Origin: Acanthosepion pharaonis
Taxonomy: Eukaryota > Mollusca > Cephalopoda > Sepiida > Sepiidae
Assembly: GCA_903632075.3 (NCBI GenBank)
Contig: CAHIKZ030003337.1
Span: forward strand, 1,363,501 to 1,427,500
Length of the DNA: 64,000 nucleotides
Reading direction: 5' to 3'
Part shown: piece after piece, positions 12,380-24,310 of the stretch
Layout: every line of letters starts with the position of its first letter
How positions within the stretch are numbered: position 1 is the stretch's first letter
Notes under the pieces: model-generated
Database searches by the model: none
The model's input: only the letters and a program-made list of their open reading frames with translations
What the model was told of the DNA's origin: nothing
Made by a program: the position numbers and the translations under genes

Positions 12380-12610
12380 ATGACAGAAGAAGTTTCTTGG
12401 CGAAAGGTGTTTACTGAATGCAAGTGAATATGAGAAAAATAAAAAATAAGGTAAAGCGAGAACACAATAAACGAACAGAAATTAAGAAGACTGAAGATAA
12501 CGATCGACATTGCATTTAAATTTTCAAAGATTAAAGCAAGAAACCGGAAGAGAGTTTAACAAGTGAGAAGTGCGAGAGAGAAAGCTTTAGCATAGACCTT
12601 CCGGTTGGAT
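12380..12610 (-). repeat. LINE 3'-untranslated fragment, copy 1
   Basis: Shares 'gacattgcatttaaatttt' and 'cagattaaagc'-like blocks, in the same orientation, with 37848-38060 and 47480-47720. Those copies end, read on the minus strand, in GGGCGAAA..GATTAAAAT. Interpreted as the 3' UTR of the Jockey/CR1-like LINE whose C-terminus and 3' end appear together at 26605-26980. Confidence 0.45.
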
Positions 12611-13179
12611 CAAATCATTTCAAGTTAGGACAGGCCAGTTTATATCAACCGATTGAGGAAAATATACAGCCGGTTGAGCTTGCAACATATTGAATATGAC
12701 CATAATCTTTCTTTGACAATGATGCTCTAACGAAACACAATTTATTTTATTTGATGTTCCTTTTACGTCAAGGTCATATATTCTTCGGCGGGGGTTAGAA
12801 ATATATCTTATATTGAAAGTTTTTATTTTTTTTACGACCTGCAAAACATTTACTCCTAAACAAATTGTTGCTTGTGGATTTTTGACAGCTTTGTTTAATT
12901 ATCAACCACAATGACAAGCACCTTTCTTTTTGTCAAATGCCTTAGATTCTGGCAAATAAACCAAGAATTCACCCTCTATTCCCATCTAATTTAACTTCTT
13001 GTTCTACTGCACAAATACCATATTACTGAGAGGCAATGAATATTTAATGTGTTATTACTCGCTTGTCGTTTCCACAGTCTTTTCTTCATTTTGATGGTCA
13101 GTAATTAGTACTGAAGTGCAATGGCGTGGGGTAATAGCGGGCTTGTCTGGTTAACCATGTGTGGTATACTTACTAAAAA

Positions 13180-13360
13180 GGATGTGCAGATAGTGGCTCG
13201 GAACGAGAAATGGGCGAACGGTGTTCGAATCCAGTTGATATTCTTATATTCCCTTTCGCACAAATACCATTGAAAAAGGAATTAATTCATCACTTCTCCT
13301 CCCAACAATGGATTAAATAGCAGGGTAGATTGAACTCTCTAGCCGTGACTGGTAATCAGC
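13180..13360 (+). repeat. SINE family S1, copy b
   Basis: Best-preserved head: 'gtggctcggaacgagaaat', 'ggtgttcgaatccagttg', then 'ctttcgcacaaataccattg', 'cttctcctcccaac' and 'ggattaaatagcaggg'. The GTTCGAATCC box resembles a Pol III B box. Confidence 0.7.
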
Positions 13361-14009
13361 AAAGAAGAAGTACAATACATAATCCAAACTGTATGTGGCA
13401 CTTGTGGATCACATACTTCAACTGTAAGTAAGGATTCATCAGGATAGTTGTCTAAATTCCATAAGTTGCCCCTTGGAGTTCATGAAACAAAAATGGCTAG
13501 ATAAGACAGGCATGTTCGGAAAGGATTAGCCATGCTTAAGATGTGAAATCACACTGATTGGCAGTGTGCCTTCAAGTTGTCACAGCTCTGATTATGTCGT
13601 TGCATTAGTATATTTCTTTTGTTTTATTTTAATTTCATTTTTCTCTTCCCTTCTTTTTTTCTTTATTTTTGATGTTCTCCTTTTAATTTCTTCTGATTTT
13701 CTTCATTTTTTCTATAATTTTTGTACTTTATTTTTTGTCAATTTCTTCAAAAGTTAAAATGAGGAGCGAAAGAACCGCTTCTTCTTGAAGGCTTCGAAAT
13801 AAGGCCTTTTATGAATTCGTCGTAGTTTAAGTCGGCCATTAAAAAAAGTATAAAACACCTTTTTTTTTATAGTATTACTTTTGCAAAAAAAGCTTTTCAT
13901 GACCGGTAATTCTTTGTTACTTACAAATTCTGAAAAAAAAGGCTATTAGTCTTTCAAAACAGGACGTGTAAAACGTATAACAAAAGCATTAAGTAGACGA
14001 AAATAATTG

Positions 14010-14780
14010 TCGTAAAAAATAGGTTGAATGTTGGCTCAGATGTTTTAACAAAGGACGTGAAATTGCAAATATACGATTAGTGGAAAAATTTATAGTGTAT
14101 TTTTTAGTGATTGTTAAGTGAAAGAAATGTCCTGAAAAAAATACGGTGTTGTGATGAAAGGAACAATTAAGTTCGACTAGTGAATGCGTCTATGTTTAAG
14201 TTAGGAGAGAAAAGAGCAGCAATTTCCTGACACGCTAGTTTTGACCTTGTGTCGCATTTTTTTATGTTATTTTTGTAAATGTATCAATGGCAGTAAATAA
14301 AATCATTGATGGTGTGTGCATATATGTAAAAGCGTAAGCATCTGAACAGACGCAATACCTTTTTTTATTACTTAATATTGTAAAGAGTATTAGGAATTTT
14401 GTTTAGGTTGGTTGACTTTATGATATTTCAAGACTTGACGAGTTACTATTTTTTTCTGTTAGACTGTTGGGCGGACTCATATTCATGAATAAAATTTATA
14501 TCATTAAATGATCGACGAGGTTTTTACAACTCTAAATAACAAACATTTTCTTACTAAACAGAAGATTCGTTATAATTTTCATAATATTTTTTGTGATGAT
14601 TGTGAATCGTTTTTAGAATTGATGCGTTTTTAGAAGCAAGCGACGATGAAGAATAGTTGAATGTGGTTATGTTGAATTTAGGAGAGAAAGGACCATCGCT
14701 TCCAGACATATCTCATATTGACCTAGTGTTGCAGTTTTCTGTGGTATTGTTGTAAACGTATAAATCAAAATATATGCTTT
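14010..14780 (+). repeat. Tandem repeat with ~485-bp period
   Basis: The block near 14150-14290 ('gatgaaaggaacaa..ttaggagagaaa..tgtaaatgtatcaa') recurs near 14635-14775 ('gatgaagaatag..ttaggagagaaagg..tgtaaacgtataaa'). The preceding ~140 bp also match more weakly. About 1.6 units are present. A diverged inverted copy lies at 18075-18560. Identity unknown; it could be a short satellite array or the repeats of an unrecognised element. Confidence 0.6.
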
Positions 14781-15190
14781 TTTTTCATTCAAATAATTAC
14801 GATCAGTAATTTTAACCTGGTACCACACTTAACTGTTTAATGAAATAACAATGCTTTTTATTGCCTATAATTACAATGCTGATTAAGATATTTGAAATTT
14901 GATTGTGAACCATATTAAACGAACCAGTTTTGAAACACTTCCAAAACGGTAATGTACGTTCAGACTTCATCTTGTTTGAACAAGATTTTAGAATGTTATA
15001 AAAAAAACTGTTTCTCTTTCGATAACATTTTAATTTTATGTAAGGAATTGCAGAAATCTAGCAGTTTTAAACGCAAAACATGAGTGAGCATAAGTATTTG
15101 TGTATAATGCACAAAATGATGTACAAGAGCAAAAGAAAGGAGCAGCTCATCACCGGACTGTGTTTTAAATTAATTACTCTAAGTGACTAA
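14781..15190. other. No gene or repeat recognised
   Basis: AT-rich flank between the tandem repeat and the Helitron-like element. Confidence 0.4.
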
Positions 15191-15969
15191 TCATCTCTAT
15201 AAAAGGCAGGATATGTGTGTGTGTATGTGTGTGTGTAACGAATGCACGGCCGAAATTTTTGACAGATTTGCACCAAAATTTACATGCACATGCTCCAAGT
15301 TAGCGGGAAGGCAGAGACCGACATTGCATTTCCCAATTCACATCGATCGTGGAAATAATCGATTTTTCATGCTTCTATAAAAGTTTTCATGGAGCTTGCG
15401 GCCATTTTCTACTGACCAGAGTGAGAGCCTATAGCTGGCTGCCACGAATAGTCAAGAAGATTCTATTGGCCAGTGTGAGAGCCAACAGCTGACTGACACG
15501 AATGTTAACTAGCATGCTAGCATGCAAAAAAATCGAAAGCTGCATTCGTCACAAGTGGGAAAAATTTAAATCTGCATGTCACTTTACTCCAATTGGCTCA
15601 TTCGCTTGCTTAAACTCAACGCTGATTCTGATTCCGCAGAACTGGGTTGGGTGGGAAAAAGTATTTGTTGTTAACATTCTTTTTTCATTCGGTTTTTTCA
15701 GTTACGAGTCCTTTTTTAAAGCTGATTGTTTTGTGTTCATTTTGTTTAGTTCTTTTTTCGTAACAGATTTAATGTTTAGTATAGAGCTTAGAAAAAATTC
15801 ACAGTGTGAAATAGGCAAGAAGTAAGGCATGTAGCAACATCAGCACGGCAAAGGTCACTCTTTTAAAGGCAAGGAAGGGCAAAAATATTTTAAGTCAAGT
15901 GATAGCGATTGCTGCATGAGTCGTACGATTTTTGAATCAAGCACGGGCAACGCCGGGCTATGCTGCTAG
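15191..15969 (+). mobile_element. Non-autonomous Helitron-like element, family H1 copy b
   Basis: Starts TCATCTCTATAAAAGGC after an A, has (TG)n about 25 bp in, and ends with CGGGCAACGCCGGG and GCTAG followed by T. It is full-length relative to the copy at 727-1495, in opposite orientation and about 14 kb away. A 107-codon frame at 15502-15825 lies inside the element but is not recognisable as Rep/helicase. Confidence 0.75.
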
Positions 15970-17488
15970 TTTGATAATAATCATTTCATCAAAACAACAC
16001 GTTCTCACTTACTATTCACACTAAAGTCACCATAATATCTACGAAGTCATAACTCGTCTCGATATTCACATTTTGGTGGGTGAGGAATAATAATATAAAA
16101 TTTAATATGTAACCCAGTGTGTATTTACAATGCTTAAACAACTATTTAAAGAAACGGAGTCAAACAGGGTGTGTCGTGTCAGGCAATTTTTATCATCAAA
16201 GTTAATCTTAGATTTTATAGACTTGTCCCTGCACTGAATATTAGGTCAGGTTGATTTTTCACTTATTTAGAAAATCAACATTGCACTATGTTCCAAAGCT
16301 GGACATTGATTTCTTACGTAGCGACGACAAAAGTAGATTTATAGCTGTTACCCTTTTTAGAGCATGTAATTCTAAATATCGTCAGAAAAATGTACACAAA
16401 TACTTAATTTCCGCTGGTTTTTGCTTACAAACTTACTTCGAAATTTTAATCTTTCAAGAAAAATTCAAATAAAGTTGATATTTTATGTATTATGTACATT
16501 GCATGGAAAACATATGCAAACCAGTAAACTAATTATAGATTACCACAAGCAAAATACACAAATGCAAATTTTGCTTGTAGTGATTACTGTATTCGATAAG
16601 TGAAAATTCTGAAAAAGATCGTAAAAGTCTACAAAATAGTGTAATCAATCAATAAAATCTTACACGTTTTTTTAAGTCATAATAAAAAATATAGATAAAG
16701 GTATATATAAGCCCATAATACTGCTGGGCACAAATTATGTTGAAAAATGTTTTATATTTGCATATTTAAAAAAAGAAACGCCCTAAAACTAGTACACTGT
16801 ATTAGATCATAATATAGTCAAATTATTCAGTATAATTCCTGTTGAACGAAATGAAGGTCTTTGCTGACACAAATATTTAATAATAATGGGCTTGTGCCTT
16901 GATTCTTTGACATATAAAATTTGTGAAGCTTCAGTATTTAATTTAACTGCTCTTCCCACACCTGTAAATGTTTAAGCGAAGGTTCACATACTCCATTTTG
17001 GAGGATGTTAATCAAATTTGACTAATGTGTCGCTTCAGAGTTGATGAATATAATTCTTTATTCTCTTCTTTGGTGCCTCGCTAATTCTCAAAAAAAAAAA
17101 AACTATTTTTACGGGGAAATTTGTCCTGGCACGCTTATATTTTTATGATGTAATTTGAATGAAACTGTTTTAACCTAGGGAAGGTTACTGAATAGAATAA
17201 TCACACGAAGTTTGTTAATGAGCGAAAATACTTAGAGCAAGAACAACACATATAAGATTTTCCAGTGGCGCGTAGAAGAAGTAGTCGACTGCTAAAAGTG
17301 AGTCAAGTGAATTCTACAATGAATCTTTAACTGCAGGATATCTACCAACCACCCCACGTGGTTAGATGTGACACAAGGTTGAATTTAATGTGTGGTATCC
17401 GAGCCCGTAGGCTCGGACAAAAATTCCCCGTAGTCCCCGTATAAAACGGGCTGAGGTAGCTATTTTCCGAAACAAAACTCTGCCCTTT

Positions 17489-17490
<2 letters not shown>
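15970..17490. other. AT-rich stretch without recognised features
   Basis: Short frames only (such as 16251-16472). A poly-A run lies at about 17091-17102. A small GC hairpin 'gagcccgtaggctc' occurs near 17401-17414. Confidence 0.45.
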
Positions 17491-17491
<1 letters not shown>

Positions 17492-17536
<45 letters not shown>

Positions 17537-17537
17537 A
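17492..17537. repeat. (TA)n(GA)n microsatellite
   Basis: TA run to 17528, then a short GA run. Confidence 0.95.
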
Positions 17538-17767
17538 GTAGGGTATATAAAAAATACTTTTACAAACTTTGGGGCGGGTTACTCACACCGAAACCAGGAC
17601 AAAAGTCCAGATAAACATATGTCCACTAATTATCGTTTTTTGACTGTTTACGGTAGATGGAACTGTGCTGCCATGTAGACTAGGTTACATTTGTCACTCG
17701 TGTACATTTGTGACTACTCTGTTTTCAACGCTTAATGTATGTAGTTGTGAGTTAACTGTGTTTAACA

Positions 17768-18110
17768 ATGGCAGGATATTCACATCGTGAAACGGGAGAT
17801 ATGATTTTTACATACGGTCACACGAATGGAAATAGATGCGTGGCTGTATCAGAATGCGTTTCCAGACAGAAGGCAGCCTAGTCATACAACCTTTGCTGTT
17901 GTTCATCGTCCTATTGCCGAGACAGAATCCCTGGGACTACAAAATATGGATCGAGAAAGACCAATATCCGCTCCTACGTCTGGCGACAAAGATTTTATTT
18001 TCATTGATTCGTTTACAACAATATCATGGAAAATTGCAACACAAGTTCAATATGAGATATGTAAAAAAAGCACTGGTTCTTTCTCTCCTAAATTTGACAT
18101 AGCCGCATTC
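17768..18110 (+). pseudogene. DUF4817-type transposase N-terminal relic
   Basis: From the ATG at 17768 the frame reads MAGYSHRETGDMIFTYGHTNGN. After a single-frame shift near 17845 it continues LYQNAFPDRRQPSHTTFAVV, then HRPIAETESLG. This matches the pattern of the helix-turn-helix domain (DUF4817) at the N-terminus of some animal transposases: D-M-h-F-h-Y-G..N-G-N, then Y..F-P-x-R-R-Q-P. Further downstream, WKIATQVQ resembles the 'RKIATQV' second helix-turn-helix. No catalytic domain follows; an inverted copy of the 485-bp repeat abuts it. Confidence 0.55.
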
Positions 18111-18560
18111 ATTATCCCAACCATTCTTTATCGTCGCTTATTTCTAAAAACGCATCAATTCTAAAAACAATTCACAATCAGCACAAAAAATATTATGAAA
18201 ATTATAACGAATCTCCTGTTTAGTAAATGTTTATTTAGTGTTGTAAGAACCTCATTAACCAATTATAACTTTTATTAATGAATATGAGTCCGACCAACAG
18301 TTTAAGAGAAAAGAAATAGTAACTCGTCAAGTCTTGAAATGTTATAAAATCAAAGTAAACAAAATTCTCAATGATCTTTACAATAGTAACAAAAAATAGA
18401 TATTGCGTCTGTTCAAATGTTTACCCTTTTACATATATACACACTTCTATTGATACATTTACAAGAATAACAGAAAAAAAGACAAACTTATTGCAACTGT
18501 AATAAAATCTGCATTTAATTGTTATGGTGATTTCTAAAAACACGAGGGAACGCGCTGTCA
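18075..18560 (-). repeat. Inverted copy of the ~485-bp repeat
   Basis: The reverse complement aligns with 14240-14700: 'tttaggagagaaagga', 'gaattgatgcgttttta', 'acgagttactattt', 'cagacgcaata' and 'tgtaaatgtatcaa' all recur. This single copy lies about 3.4 kb downstream of the tandem copies. Confidence 0.65.
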
Positions 18561-18736
18561 TAGTTTTTTTAAAATGTTAAATTCATCCGTTGTGGTTATG
18601 TAATATTTAAAAAAAAAACAAACTAGCGTTCTAATATTAGGGAGCAGACTGGAAATTTCTAGAAATTGAAAGTGGCATCAAATGTTATATGCACTTTAAT
18701 ATGTTGCTATAATCGAAATAAATTTTGTTGATTGGT

Positions 18737-18738
<2 letters not shown>

Positions 18739-18790
<52 letters not shown>
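18739..18790. repeat. (TA)n microsatellite
   Basis: Pure TA run bordering repeat A. Confidence 0.97.
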
Positions 18791-18792
<2 letters not shown>

Positions 18793-19182
18793 AGTATGTG
18801 GTGCAGTTCAATTTACATTACATGAATCATTCATACAAAAACAGATATTGAAGTTAATGATATAAATTGCGAGAATCCATCGTCGCAAACAAATTTAATA
18901 AAGTACATTAACCCTGAACCTGTAGATGAATGTTATGATACCTGTTTATAAATACCAGTTGCATAAGGTATTTTTTTTTAATTTTTTACCAGCTTTCATC
19001 TGTGCATACAGACATCATCAGGTCTGGAAATAGATTTATTTTTTACATCCCGGTAATAACATGACAACGAAAGAATAGATATAATGCGAAATATGTTTTT
19101 AGAAATGTGTTATTGTTAATTGTAAGAAATTTTTGGAGCATGCGGTCGCAACGCTGAGGTTGAATTTTTAAATATTTATATA

Positions 19183-19188
<6 letters not shown>
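18791..19188 (-). repeat. Dispersed repeat A (PLE-terminus-like), copy 1
   Basis: Aligns with 39924-40330. Shared blocks include 'cattcatacaaaaa', 'gagaatccatcgtcgc', 'cctgaacctgt', the ribozyme-like core, and 'gtcgcaacgctgag'. Both copies begin directly at a (TA)n tract; this copy is also closed by one, while in the other a (TA)n follows about 55 bp later. Element class inferred, not proven. Confidence 0.6.
18987..19022 (-). ncRNA. Hammerhead-like motif in repeat A copy 1
   Basis: Minus strand: CTGATGA, then T, then stem II GTCTG-TATGCA-CAGAT (five pairs including one G-U), then GAAA and GCTGGTA. The core boxes match the hammerhead consensus. Helix III is not standard, so activity is uncertain. 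Confidence 0.4.
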
Positions 19189-19267
<79 letters not shown>

Positions 19268-19290
19268 CGTGCGTGCGTGCATATGTGTGT
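19189..19290. repeat. (TA)n(TG)n microsatellite
   Basis: TA to 19216, then TG with scattered CG steps. Confidence 0.97.
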
Positions 19291-19299
19291 ACGTGTGAA

Positions 19300-21119
19300 T
19301 CACGTTTAGTTATTTAACAGATTTAATTTGGAACAGAACAACAATATTAGGCCATTCATACATATGCAAATTGTGTCGCCCTCTTCTTCCATCCTTGAAT
19401 ACCTGCATCCAAAATATAGGCTTAAAGCATGACAACCAGCACCGTTTCGTAAAGATGAGCAATTCTTTGCAATTTCAGCGACACGACCGAATGCACTTTT
19501 GCTATTCCTGGGCATCATCGGATTTTAGTCATATTTTCCGTGTTGGTTTCAAAAGAAATTGGTGATAAATAATTATGGTTGATTTTTATCTATCATCGAA
19601 ATTTACTCTCGTCACGGCAACCTTCAACATTTTCTTTAATGTACGTTAGATTTATATGTTTTAAAATCATTAAAAACATTATTTAAGTCATATTGTCATT
19701 TTAATATAATGCTACTTCATTTATATATAACAAAAACCAATCTCTTATATCTTTCAAATAATAAAAAATTTGCAAGGTGAATATTTTCGAGCTATGCAAA
19801 ACTACACACCATTCTTTAAAACTTACTGATTTTCAGTAAACTCAATTAAGTACAGTTCTAGGCCAAATTAAAGGAAACGGCTATAAAAAAAAAGATCGAC
19901 TACCGCTAGTCTTCTGTAGTGAAGAGAGTCTGATTATAAAATCAACATTAGAAATCTTGGACTTTTATCTGGATTACGACTCTGATCTCTAGGAATGCGT
20001 ATCTATATTAGCTAGAAGGCAATCCATTTCTTTAAAACTTTGTAAACATAAGTCATTTTTTTATGTGGACTTAAATAACTTCAAAGTTCACACAAATATT
20101 CCTTGCTCTGTTAATTATCATTTAAGACCACACTACTTGGTAGGCATTACTAGGGTAACGCTAATGAAGCTCTGACGTTCTGTGGGGAAATCAATACTTG
20201 TTTTTAATAGCAAAAAAAGTTGACCCGACTGCAAAAAGCTAAATAATGGTGGTCAATCAAATAGAAGTCTGTGTTACAGAGAAAGAAAGTAATTCCTGAT
20301 TCCTTGAATCTTAATAATAATAATAATAATAATAATCCTGGAAGGTCAATATCGAGATTTCGTGATTTCCTGGATAGAATTGACGCTGACAATATGTGAA
20401 AGCGTTCGACTATAAATCTCCAATGTGTAAAGCGGCGGACTGACAAAAGACGAGAAGCTGAAAGCAGTCATCAAAGCATCGGCTCGAGATTAAAAATTTC
20501 CATCGAATAACAGGAGTGAAAGAGAGGCGACCAGACAGAAAAGTAGGAGAAACGAAAACAAAACAAAAAAAGAAAAGTTCTCATGATTGAAATGAGAGAC
20601 AGTTCGATAGAAGTAATCTGCAAAGGAGAAGCATTCCCATTAAGTGAAGCGTACTTTATTGCGTGGAAATTTTCCAGACACTCAAAACGCAAACGGCGAA
20701 TACTCTTGATCCAATTCCCTTGTGAATAATCGAGATAGCCATTACTAGTGCATCAGGGTTATCTCCCTTTTATAAGCAAATCTTTCATCTGAACAATTCT
20801 CTCTTCGTGAATTGCCCGCTTCTATAACAACGAGACTGATGAACTTTCGACTTATTTCCCTTGTTGCCTATAAACATAGTACTTGTGAAATTATTATTCA
20901 CTGTTTGAAATTTGAACGAACAAAGCAATAATCGGCAAATAAAAGAGAAGAATGAAGATGTACAACTTTTGTAACGTTAGATTTTTTATTACTATTTCAT
21001 ACTTCTTTTTATTCTACGGCCTTATATTTTGAAAATACGAAAGTTGATCTTTACAAAGACAATGTGTTATTAAGTGAATTCTATGCATTGAAATATAACA
21101 GTATAATAAAATTGATAGA
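19300..21119. other. No gene recognised; one (AAT)n tract
   Basis: (AAT) at 20312-20336. Several short frames on the minus strand (20204-20692) show no domain. Confidence 0.45.
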
Positions 21120-21430
21120 GGCACGAGTTGAAGAATTGGAAAAACACATTCGAGGTCGTTATATTCAATTACGTTCAGATACACTTGGGAAAGGTGTTAA
21201 TTCATTTCCCCACCAGGTATGGGTTAAATAGCAGGTTAGTCTGAATTTTATGCATTAAGCTATAACTACATAGTATAACTGATAACAGCACGGATAAACG
21301 AATCGGAAAGCCGACTTCGACATTGTTACTTGCAAATAACCTTATGAATGGTGTGAATTCATCTATTCTCCACCCCATCTATGGGTTTAATAGTAGGACA
21401 GACTGCATTGGAACCGTTCAAGAAGACATG
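21120..21430 (+). repeat. SINE family S1, copies c and d in tandem
   Basis: Copy c (21120-21250) and copy d (21285-21430) lie head-to-tail. Each contains the 'acttgggaaaggtgttaattc' or 'cttatgaatggtgtgaattc' block, 'tatgggttaaatagcagg' or 'tatgggtttaatagtagg', and a 'gtctgaa'/'gactgcatt' end. Copy d retains the head 'cggataaacgaatcggaaag'. Confidence 0.6.
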
Positions 21431-21440
21431 GCCAATTATG

Positions 21441-22773
21441 GAGTAGATTAATAAACATCGCGGAATTACGTACATTGTCAATACATTGTCAATTACGTAT
21501 ATATATATATGGGAAACAGGAGAAATTGGTTTAAATTGATGGAAAAACGCGAATGGAATGAATCATGAAGTGACAAACTATAAAGCACTACAAATGTTAA
21601 TTTGATCTAAAAAAATATAGGACGCTGTGGAGGGCATTGCTAACTTACGTACTGAACACGTGTCTTGAAAATGCAACCACGAGCTTTGCCGATAAACTGA
21701 ATTAGTTTGATGCCTAACTTACCTTCATATGTAATGAGAGTCCACTTTGCATTTCTTGTAAAAGAAATGGCAATTTAATATCATAATTTCCTTCTAGGTG
21801 ATGGACTATAATGTGTTTTACTTCATTTTTAGTCAGATATTAGCTGTCCTTTCTACTCATATAGTCCTGGGTATGATGATAAACTACATCCGGCAGCAAG
21901 GTTTCTGATCGGGAGATTGTTGGTTTGAGGTTCGCGAAACTCCCTCTTTATTGCTGTTGTATGCAAGTCCATCCTAACCAAGGGTGGTAACACCTGTTAG
22001 GGTCCTACTTATATATGCAAATAGTGAGCAAAATGACTGCAATGTAAAAAGATATCAACAATACCTATGTATAGTAAAATGACCAACAATAAATTTTATT
22101 TGTAGTTGAAGGCATAAAATTGCGTACAATATTTAGATTACACCATTCTAAAATCCGTAGAGGTTGATATAACGCGGAAACAAAATCAATCAAGCAACCA
22201 AACTACTCGAGTTTCAAAATTGTCAGTCTTTATTTAAAATAAGATAATTGCCACATAATGATTGATTTCTTCTATTTTAACGCTTTTTTTCATAATTTGT
22301 TTATACATTTGCATTTGTTTCCGTTTTTTTATTTTTTCTTTAAAACGATTTTTTTAAAGTACAAAAATGTTTTTAAAAAATACTGATGTCTATAAGTTCA
22401 TTTTTATTTCTAAATATCCTTGTTTTTTTCATTTTTCATTTTTCATATGAAAAGAGGGAACATTCACCACCTTGTCAGTGTTAATCAGCATCAACTTTTC
22501 TCATCAGATAAATAATATCTAGTTGTTCAAAACAAATGACATATCATGTAACTGGTATTTCTTTTTCCTTACATGAATTTGTAGTTTTAGATTCTTTATG
22601 CTTTTAGTATGTTTAGTAGACACCCTGTATAATCCAGTCCGAGTGTGATGAATTCAAACAGACAACTGCGCAATAAGAAAATATATTCAATTTCATAATC
22701 TTTTTCTGCTTTTGGTTGTGAAAGAGAAAGGAGAAAATTTCACACAGTCTTCGTTTTTTTTTAACAAGCTTGT

Positions 22774-22775
<2 letters not shown>
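21441..22775. other. No gene recognised
   Basis: AT-rich. Around 21885-21990 there is a GC-richer block with a 'ggtttgaggttcgcga' element, perhaps an old tRNA-like SINE, but too weak to call. Confidence 0.4.

Positions 22776-22845
<70 letters not shown>
22776..22845. repeat. (TA)n microsatellite
   Basis: About 70 bp of pure TA. Confidence 0.97.
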
Positions 22846-22847
<2 letters not shown>

Positions 22848-23084
22848 TGTGGCTGATATTTGTGAAATTTAACTTTGTTTGACACAAGAACATAAGTGTG
22901 AAACACGCAGTAGTGATTACACACACTACAGAAGTTATACTATATCCAGGGTGTTGTCTAAAAATAAAAACATAATCCGAATATTTTGAGGAATAACTTC
23001 TAGAATTGCAAACATATATACTGGGCGTAGCAAGAAAATTATCCAAATCGTGTTAGAGCATAATTATCCATCCCGCAAAATGTT

Positions 23085-23250
23085 TAATATCTAATCTAAT
23101 TCGAAATTCTAATTACCTGATGGAGGCCAGAGCGTACAACAGCCGAAACGCCGTGAACATGTCAACAAAGATAAGGACAACAGACCGAATAATGTAAATA
23201 ATGTAAATTATTATAATACCTCACTTCAGAAATACAGACAGACATCTTTT
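23085..23250 (+). repeat. Dispersed repeat D, truncated copy
   Basis: Shares 'gaaattctaattacctgatg', 'gccagagcgtacaac', 'gccgaaacgccgtgaaca', 'aagataaggacaac' and 'aatacctcacttcagaaata' with the complete copy at 58995-59531. It carries the hammerhead-like core CTGATGG..GAAAC at 23117-23149. Confidence 0.6.
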
Positions 23251-23651
23251 TAAAGAAAAAATTGTGTTCTCCTGCAGGACTTGAACCCACAAACCTCAGG
23301 TCAGAGGGAGCTAAAGAAACAAATGATTTTTTAATTTATTATTCCGACTATTTTTTCTAACTTAAAATTTATTTTAGTGGATATTCGTATTTCAATGAAC
23401 TCTCCGTTTATTTATTAAACTGCATTTTATTTTCGTCGGTATCATGTCATCACAATGTGGGATATATATGTTTAATATATATGAAGAAATATAGTATTAA
23501 GATGTGCTATATCAATGAGATAAAGTGCTCAAAATCAGAGATAGAACGTGTGTAAATATACAAGTGAACATAGAAGTCAACACTTAGAGGCGACAGTCTG
23601 CTTCATGCTATATGCAATCGTCAGACCTGACTTCTATGTTCACTTTTATTG

Positions 23652-23655
<4 letters not shown>

Positions 23656-23690
<35 letters not shown>
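23656..23690. repeat. (TA)n microsatellite
   Basis: Pure TA run. Confidence 0.96.
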
Positions 23691-23692
<2 letters not shown>

Positions 23693-23926
23693 TGAAACAG
23701 TACAGAAGCGTATTAAGGCATGAAAAGCAAGAGATTTTATATTATAGGCCATGATAGATTTAAAACAAAAACACACACCAGTCGACCGGTTTTGTCCCCT
23801 CTCATCACAACTGTTAACGGGGAACTAAGATTATGAGGAAACAAAGAAAAAGTCTGTCATGGATGACATGAATGAGTGGACAGGGAGAGAAAAAAAAATA
23901 TTATAAAAATTATACCAACAAAGATG

Positions 23927-24310
23927 CTAGAAGCGCAGTACAGCAAGTCCAAGCAAACAATCTCTTTGTTTACAAAGAGCAGGTTGCCTGGACCTGATGT
24001 ACAGCGTCTCCAACACCTTAAGATGGAATAATGAGTGCGAACTGGCCAAAACGGAAAACCAGTTCACGCTGAAATCCATCGCACAAGTGGGATTCTTTAT
24101 AAAGTGATCCACAATCGAAGAACCATACGTGTTACGAATGGTATCGCCCAAAGAAAAAATTTTATTCAGTATTATAGCAGGTACGTGTTGTTTAATTCTA
24201 ACGTCCAATCTCTGTGTCGTTCTACCTATGTAGTCGCATACACAACTACATTTGAAATGATAAATAACAGAATTAATATGCTGGGGGAGTAGAACATCTT
24301 TACATATAGA
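23927..24310 (-). pseudogene. Penelope-like element GIY-YIG endonuclease fragment
   Basis: Minus-strand frame, in order: KDVLLPQHINSVIYHFKCSC, YIGRTTQRLDVRIKQHVP, then GSSIVDHFIKNPTCAMDFSV, FSVLASSHSLFHLKVLETL and YIRSRQPALCKQRD. This is the GIY-YIG (Uri-type) endonuclease at the C-terminus of Penelope-like retroelements: the Y-I-G-R-T strand, the R-I-K-Q-H helix, and the late E in LETLYI. About 125 codons are open. The endonuclease should follow the RT on the same strand; here the RT lies on the opposite strand beside it, so the element is rearranged. Confidence 0.85.

Noticed and set aside
22490..22515. CTGATGAGAAAAG on the minus strand as a hammerhead core
   Set aside because: No stem II or properly placed GAAA follows.
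22610..22975. MITE suggested by 'gacaccctgta' and 'ccagggtgttgtctaaa'
   Set aside because: The two ends point away from each other (right end of one, left end of another); no partner ends were found.
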